Positions 59,845 to 64,000 of a DNA stretch of 64,000 nucleotides are shown one piece after another (position 1 is the first letter of the stretch; each line of letters opens with the position of its first letter). Made by a program: the position numbers and the translations under genes. The notes under the pieces are model-generated. The model saw only the letters and a list, made by a program, of their open reading frames with translations, searched no databases and had not been told where the DNA came from. Source of the DNA: Drouetiella sp036703255 (GTDB lineage Bacteria > Cyanobacteriota > Cyanobacteriia > Elainellales > Elainellaceae); NCBI GenBank assembly GCA_036703255.1, contig DATNPL010000068.1:1-64000 (forward strand). The letters run 5' to 3'.

Positions 59845-60933
59845 TTATTTGTGTTGCGATCGCATGGGAATCTCTACCGTAAACTCAGCTCCCTGCCCCA
59901 GAGAAGAAACGCAGTTCAAAACGCCTTTATGTCTATCGGTAATGACCTGATAGCTAATGGACAAACCTAGACCTGTGCCTTTGCCCACAGGCTTTGTGGT
60001 GAAAAACGGATCAAATAACCTTTGCTGGACTTGCTCTGAAATACCTGGGCCATTGTCAGCAATGCGAATTCGGATGCGATCGGAGTTAAAAACTTCTGTC
60101 CAAATGGTAATTAATGGTGCCGAATTTTGTGTTGTTTTGATGCCCTCTTCTAGTGCATCAATGGCATTGGTTAACAAATTCATAAAAACCTGGTTGAGCT
60201 GTCCGGCATAGCACTCTACGCTAGGCAATGGACTATAGTGCTTGATGACCTCAATCGCAGAACGGTCTGGCTTTGCCTTGAGGCGATTTTGCAAAATCAT
60301 GAGCGTGCTATCAATCCCTTCGTGAATGTTGACTTCCTTCACCTCAGCCTCATCCATGCGCGAAAAGCTACGCAGAGACAAAACAATTTTTTGGATGCGT
60401 TCAGTCCCCATTTTCATAGAGGCCAAAAGGCTGGGCAAATCTTCTATCAGAAAGTCAATGTCCATTGCCTCGGCTTCTGCCTGAATTTCATTTATAGGCT
60501 GAGGATAGTGCTTTTGATACAGCCCCAACAGTTTTGTCAGGTCTTGGATATACGCCTTAGCGTAAGAGAGGTTGCCTGAGATAAAGTTAACGGGGTTATT
60601 AATTTCGTGGGCAACCCCTGCTACCAATTGTCCTAAGCTTGACATCTTTTCTGCTTGCACAATCTGAGCTTGATTTTGCCGCAGTTGCTTGAGAGTTTCG
60701 CTGAACTGCCGCGCTTGTGCCGCTGCTGCATCTGTTAAAGCCTGCTGCTGGGCTTGCGCTTCCTCTAATTGTTCTGCAAGCTGTTGGCGTTGGGCTTCAA
60801 CCTGTTGGTAGTCAGTATGAGCCTTTTGCAGTTCGATTTCGGTAGCGGCAAGTCGAGCTGTAAAGGTATGACAAAGTGTTTGCCAGCATTCCTGCTGACC
60901 CTCTGTCATCAGTAGGCAAGTCGTTATATCCAT
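59845..60933 (-). CDS. Sensor histidine kinase with coiled-coil N-terminus
   Basis: A 362-residue kinase. The first 30 residues are non-descript, 30-95 form a Gln/Ala/Glu-rich coiled coil (YQQVEAQRQQLAEQLEEAQA), then the HisKA motif SSLGQLVAGVAHEINNPVNF with phospho-His109 and an HATPase domain (NLLTNAIDALEEG, RIADNGPGIS, GTGLGLSISYQV). No transmembrane or classical sensor domain is present, so it is soluble and probably senses through a partner. This His-box type (HEINNP) is common in large cyanobacterial kinase families. No response regulator is adjacent. Confidence 0.93.
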   Translation of the reverse strand: MDITTCLLMTEGQQECWQTLCHTFTARLAATEIELQKAHTDYQQVEAQRQQLAEQLEEAQAQQQALTDAAAAQARQFSETLKQLRQNQAQIVQAEKMSSLGQLVAGVAHEINNPVNFISGNLSYAKAYIQDLTKLLGLYQKHYPQPINEIQAEAEAMDIDFLIEDLPSLLASMKMGTERIQKIVLSLRSFSRMDEAEVKEVNIHEGIDSTLMILQNRLKAKPDRSAIEVIKHYSPLPSVECYAGQLNQVFMNLLTNAIDALEEGIKTTQNSAPLITIWTEVFNSDRIRIRIADNGPGISEQVQQRLFDPFFTTKPVGKGTGLGLSISYQVITDRHKGVLNCVSSLGQGAEFTVEIPMRSQHK

Positions 60934-60998
60934 CGGTATACTTTATGTATCGAGCTTAATAATTTATTCAGTCTATATTTAAGCTATCTGCGGCCGTC

Positions 60999-61853
60999 TT
61001 AAGACACCATAGATTCATGAGCAGCCAGGTAAGCTCCACGGGCGATCGGATCAAAACCTCGGGGAAATTGAGTCTCTTCCGTGTATAGCGCCCGCTCCAA
61101 ATTAGCGCCCTCTAGGCTAGCATCGCGCAGATCGGCACTGCTCAAATCCGCAGCTCGTAAGACTGTCCAAGTCAAGATGGCTGAGCGCAAATGGACGGCA
61201 TTTAGGTTTGCAGCGGTGAGGTTGGTTGCTTGTAAATTAGCGCCATTCAACTTTGCCTCACTCAAGTTAACGCCACTGAGATCGGCATCCTGCAAATTAA
61301 CACCATTTAAATAAGCTGCGTTGAGATTGACCCCGTTAAAGATAGCTCCCTGTAGCGTAGAACCACTCAGTCGGGCACCTCGCAGGTTAGCCCAACTCAA
61401 ATTTGCGCCCGTTAGATTTGCACCCCGCAGGTTAATGCCTCGTAAGTCTGCTCCGCAAAAATTGACTTCCTGTAGGTTCGCTTCACGCAGGTTGGCTCCC
61501 GCTAAGATTGCGCCACTCAATTTTGCACCACTGAGATTTGCCCGTACCAGTAAAGCTCCTTTTAAGTTTGCTTTTGTCAAATCGGCACAGCTCAGGTTTG
61601 CGTGACTGAGTTTGGCAAAGCTAAGATCGGCTCTGCTCATGAAAGCCTGATGAAAATCAATCTCTGTTAAATTCGCTCTGGAAAAGTTGGCGGCAGCAAG
61701 ATATGCAGAGGGCAAGCTGGCTTCAGTGAGATTAGCACCTTCCAAAACAATGTTGGCTAGGTTAGCCCCTGACAAGCTAGTTTTGGTGAGCTCAACCCCG
61801 CTGAAATCTCGTCGGTCTTCTAGGTATTCTTGTAGAAGTTCGTAATCGTACAT
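60999..61853 (-). CDS. Pentapeptide-repeat protein
   Basis: A 284-residue protein composed almost wholly of A(N/D)LxX repeats from about residue 17 to 260, roughly 48 tandem units, forming a right-handed quadrilateral beta-helix. Examples are ANLSGAKLSGAILAGANLRE and ADLRGINLRGANLTGANLSW. The short N- and C-terminal caps have no catalytic motif. Such proteins are abundant in cyanobacteria and have few known functions. It is upstream of the kinase gene on the same strand, 65 bases away. Confidence 0.95.
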   Translation of the reverse strand: MYDYELLQEYLEDRRDFSGVELTKTSLSGANLANIVLEGANLTEASLPSAYLAAANFSRANLTEIDFHQAFMSRADLSFAKLSHANLSCADLTKANLKGALLVRANLSGAKLSGAILAGANLREANLQEVNFCGADLRGINLRGANLTGANLSWANLRGARLSGSTLQGAIFNGVNLNAAYLNGVNLQDADLSGVNLSEAKLNGANLQATNLTAANLNAVHLRSAILTWTVLRAADLSSADLRDASLEGANLERALYTEETQFPRGFDPIARGAYLAAHESMVS

Positions 61854-61955
61854 TATTCTACCTCCGGAGCTTCGTGGGAACTAGCCTTCAAGGCTTAATA
61901 TTCCCTTAATGCCCTGGGGCAGTCAAAGTCTGGTCTAATTTGATACAAAGTTTAA

Positions 61956-64000
61956 TCAATGGGGCGATCGCCGGATCTTCCTGTCCGATCGCGATGTTTC
62001 TGAGTGTGATGTTTCCGAGTGCGATGTTTCTGAGTGCGATGTTGTGCAAGCCGCTGGCGTGAGCCAAGATCCGTAAGGAATGACAGTTTGTGACTCGGCG
62101 GTGAGAACAACTGCTCCGTTACTTTCCCTCACCCAGCCCTGAGCCTCTAGAACTTGAGCCTCTGAAACTTGAGTATCTGGGGAAGGCAAAGCCGCTGTAG
62201 GCAGTGGAGAAACTGTTGTCGCAACCTGCGATCGCCCTGGAAAGCGCAGATCCTCCCAAACAAGCCTCTCCTCAGCTTGGCTAGGCGCAATCGGCAATCC
62301 ACTTCGTCCCGTTTCGAGAAACTGCCCTGCCGCTGGCTGGCGGGTGGCGCGACAGCGCTGATCCAGTCTCAAATTCACTACCTCAGTGGGCAGATTGACC
62401 AGTCCGCGAGTGGGATCAAACGTGGGTGCATTCAGCCGAATGGTGCCGCTAGTCCCCAGTTCAGAACTGGCTGTGATGTCGCTCAGGCGGGTCTGCTGCT
62501 GACGTGGTTCAATGCCAAGCACGCCATCGGCATTAATTTGGACATCGCCCCCGGTGCCCGTAAACGCATTTGCTGTAATGTCGCTATTATCCGTTAGCCC
62601 AGTGACGATATAGCCTGCATCGATCGCAATATTGCCACCGTCGCCGCCTGTTCGGCTGCTGCCTGCATTGGTTGAGATACGGCTGTTGCGGCTGAGGAGC
62701 AACAGCATGGGGACGTTCAGGGTGATATTTCCGCCATTGCCCGATGCCGTTTCCGAGAGAATGCTGCCGCGATCGCTCAGGTGAACGCGATTGGCCCAAA
62801 TCTGGGCGCTTCCGGCTCCCTGTGCCTGCGTTTCGTCTGGATTGAGGCTGCCCACCGCGATCGCCGCGCCGTCTGCTATCTGTAATTCCTGCGTGTGTAG
62901 TCGTAGCGTTCCCCCTCGTCCGGTTGCCGCAGCCACACCTTCTGTGCGTAAGCCGGGAATTCCCCCTGATGCTGCAATGATGCTAGAGGGAAATCGTCCT
63001 TCTGGGTCTGTACCCCGCACCTCTACGCGGGCTGCGTTCACCCTGAGCGTCCCGGCGTTGCCGCTGCCAAATGTAGTGGTTTGCAAAACTGCGCCAGCGC
63101 TGATCTGCAAGTGGTCTGTGGTTAGCCGTAGCGATCCGCCGCTGCCGCTCGATCCCCGCTCGGTTCCTGAAAAAAGACCGCTGCCAATGGGCAAATCCTG
63201 CGGTGCAAACAGCCGCCCATTGTTCTGAAGCGCCACCCCATCCAGCGCGATCGTGGTAGCACGAACCTCAATTGCCCCAGCATCGCCCGCGCCAGACGTA
63301 GTGGTATTGATCTGAGCGCCGTTCAAAATGCTGAGGCTGGGAGTAGTGATGCGCAGATTGCCGCCTTGGGCTTTAGCCGTTTCGGTAACCTGGTTAATCA
63401 AGCCGCTAGGCTCCCAGACTCGATCGGCGATCGTGCCACCCGTCACGGTCACTGAGTCTGTTGCGGTCACAGTCAAGTCTCTTCCTTGTCCTGTGCCGTA
63501 AGCGACAATCGCCACCTGCCCGCCGTCTTGCATCCGCAGGCGATCGGTGAGAATCTGAATCGCTGCGGCTTGGCCGCCTCCCGCTGACAAAGAGCCAATG
63601 ATCGCGCCGCCATTGATCCGCAGATCCTCAGCGCCAATTTGAATCTTGCCGCCATCGGCATTGCCCAGGGTGTTAGCAATGACAAACGCATCGGTGATGT
63701 CTACGCGATCGCCCCGGATCTGAATACTGCCTGCCCCATTGCCACTGGCGCTGACCAACGCCCCCTCTGTGAGCGTGAGGGTGTCAAAACGCTCTATCTG
63801 CCCATAGCCTAGCCGCCAGCCTGATGCAGATGGATTGAGGCTGACTTGCGAAGATCCGTCTGTTTGACCTATCGCCCCAAGTTCAACTCGCCCCGCAGTG
63901 GCTCTAAGCAGTGCCGATCGCAGTGTGACCCTGCCACCAATTAGCGCCAGCGTTTTGCCTGCTGGAACCTGTAAGCCGCCAATAACGGGAGAATCCGGCG
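61956..64000 (-). CDS. Filamentous-haemagglutinin-like exoprotein, 5' end missing
   Basis: The frame runs from its stop at 61956 to the right edge with no start, so only the C-terminal ~681 residues are seen. The sequence is a long beta-helix rich in Gly/Asn/Thr/Ser repeats such as GGTIRLNAPTFD-type and GNGGNITLNVPMLLLLSRNS, typical of two-partner-secretion exoproteins in cyanobacteria. PVIGGLQVPAGKTLALIGG near the edge is a common motif of this group. Near the C-terminus lies GWVRESNGAVVLTAES, also typical, and a TSHSE pentapeptide repeat encoded by a 15-bp tandem repeat. The secretion partner (TpsB) is not visible. Confidence 0.85.
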   Translation of the reverse strand, partial: PDSPVIGGLQVPAGKTLALIGGRVTLRSALLRATAGRVELGAIGQTDGSSQVSLNPSASGWRLGYGQIERFDTLTLTEGALVSASGNGAGSIQIRGDRVDITDAFVIANTLGNADGGKIQIGAEDLRINGGAIIGSLSAGGGQAAAIQILTDRLRMQDGGQVAIVAYGTGQGRDLTVTATDSVTVTGGTIADRVWEPSGLINQVTETAKAQGGNLRITTPSLSILNGAQINTTTSGAGDAGAIEVRATTIALDGVALQNNGRLFAPQDLPIGSGLFSGTERGSSGSGGSLRLTTDHLQISAGAVLQTTTFGSGNAGTLRVNAARVEVRGTDPEGRFPSSIIAASGGIPGLRTEGVAAATGRGGTLRLHTQELQIADGAAIAVGSLNPDETQAQGAGSAQIWANRVHLSDRGSILSETASGNGGNITLNVPMLLLLSRNSRISTNAGSSRTGGDGGNIAIDAGYIVTGLTDNSDITANAFTGTGGDVQINADGVLGIEPRQQQTRLSDITASSELGTSGTIRLNAPTFDPTRGLVNLPTEVVNLRLDQRCRATRQPAAGQFLETGRSGLPIAPSQAEERLVWEDLRFPGRSQVATTVSPLPTAALPSPDTQVSEAQVLEAQGWVRESNGAVVLTAESQTVIPYGSWLTPAACTTSHSETSHSETSHSETSRSDRKIRRSPH
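61993..62037 (-). repeat. 15-bp tandem repeat in exoprotein C-terminus
   Basis: Three near-identical copies of GATGTTTCTGAGTGC (61993-62007, 62008-62022, 62023-62037) encode the repeated pentapeptide TSHSE near the protein's end. The copy number is likely to vary between strains. Confidence 0.85.

Noticed and set aside
1..64000. tRNA or rRNA genes
   Set aside because: I scanned the longer gaps for TTCGAxTC-type T-loops with flanking stems and for rRNA core segments and found none; a covariance-model search would be the proper test.

Overview
The window is chromosomal DNA of a cyanobacterium. The evidence is a complete photosystem II D1 gene (psbA) at the left edge, many copies of the HIP1 octamer GCGATCGC, and several protein types common in cyanobacteria (pentapeptide-repeat protein, CrtISO-like oxidoreductase, multi-PAS/GAF hybrid kinase, filamentous-haemagglutinin-like exoprotein). 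The genus cannot be fixed from this sequence alone; a non-heterocystous filamentous lineage is a guess.

Layout. 0.2-2.4 kb: psbA and a divergent cyclase-fold protein. 2.6-14.7 kb: organosulfur uptake, with a leftward tauCAB-like transporter operon ending in an SPFH protein, a CRP-family regulator, a DUF442-type phosphatase, a rightward ssuDCBA operon, a NIL-domain protein, a beta-carbonic-anhydrase-fold protein and a Tat-exported racemase-fold protein. 15-29 kb: PH-like/TPR proteins, pirin plus gluconokinase, a 1619-residue hybrid histidine kinase, and a LysR-controlled pirin/azoreductase/MFS operon. 29-34 kb: metY-metX followed by a flavoprotein/persulfide-dioxygenase fusion. 34-36.5 kb: an exported double rhodanese, a pyruvyltransferase-like protein and a small membrane protein. 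37-42.4 kb: a leftward cluster of a sulfonate-binding lipoprotein, an AprA-like flavoprotein, a two-cluster ferredoxin, a HEAT-repeat protein and an Mrp Fe-S carrier. 43-47.6 kb: copper homeostasis (double DUF305, cupredoxin, CopA, copper chaperone). 48-53.6 kb: DUF202, a TauE/SafE exporter with an unknown membrane protein, orphan cysA, an Rrf2 regulator and cysK. 53.7-64 kb: two CadD-like transporters, an APC permease, a LysR regulator, a CrtISO-like enzyme, a histidine kinase, a pentapeptide-repeat protein and the 3' part of a large exoprotein running off the right edge.

The main result of reading the intergenic DNA is a shared bipartite palindrome, TTAATCTACNGTA, then 12 bases, then TACNGTAGWTTAA. 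Versions of it, always with 19 bp between the two box centres, lie upstream of nearly every sulfur-related transcription unit: tau/CRP, CRP, phosphatase/ssu, metY, rhodanese, the small membrane protein, the sulfonate-binding/AprA-like cluster, the TauE operon and cysA/Rrf2. This suggests one sulfur regulon, with the Rrf2 protein or the CRP-like protein as candidate regulator. It also draws several uncharacterised genes into sulfur metabolism: the AprA-like/ferredoxin/HEAT/Mrp set, the flavoprotein-ETHE1 fusion, the membrane protein beside TauE and the small membrane protein.

Mobile or repeated DNA is limited: a 250-bp MITE-like element inside the AprA-like operon, a possible IS200/IS605-type end remnant, a 64-bp inverted dispersed repeat, and a recurring class of terminator hairpins. 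No tRNA, rRNA, CRISPR array or intact transposase was seen.
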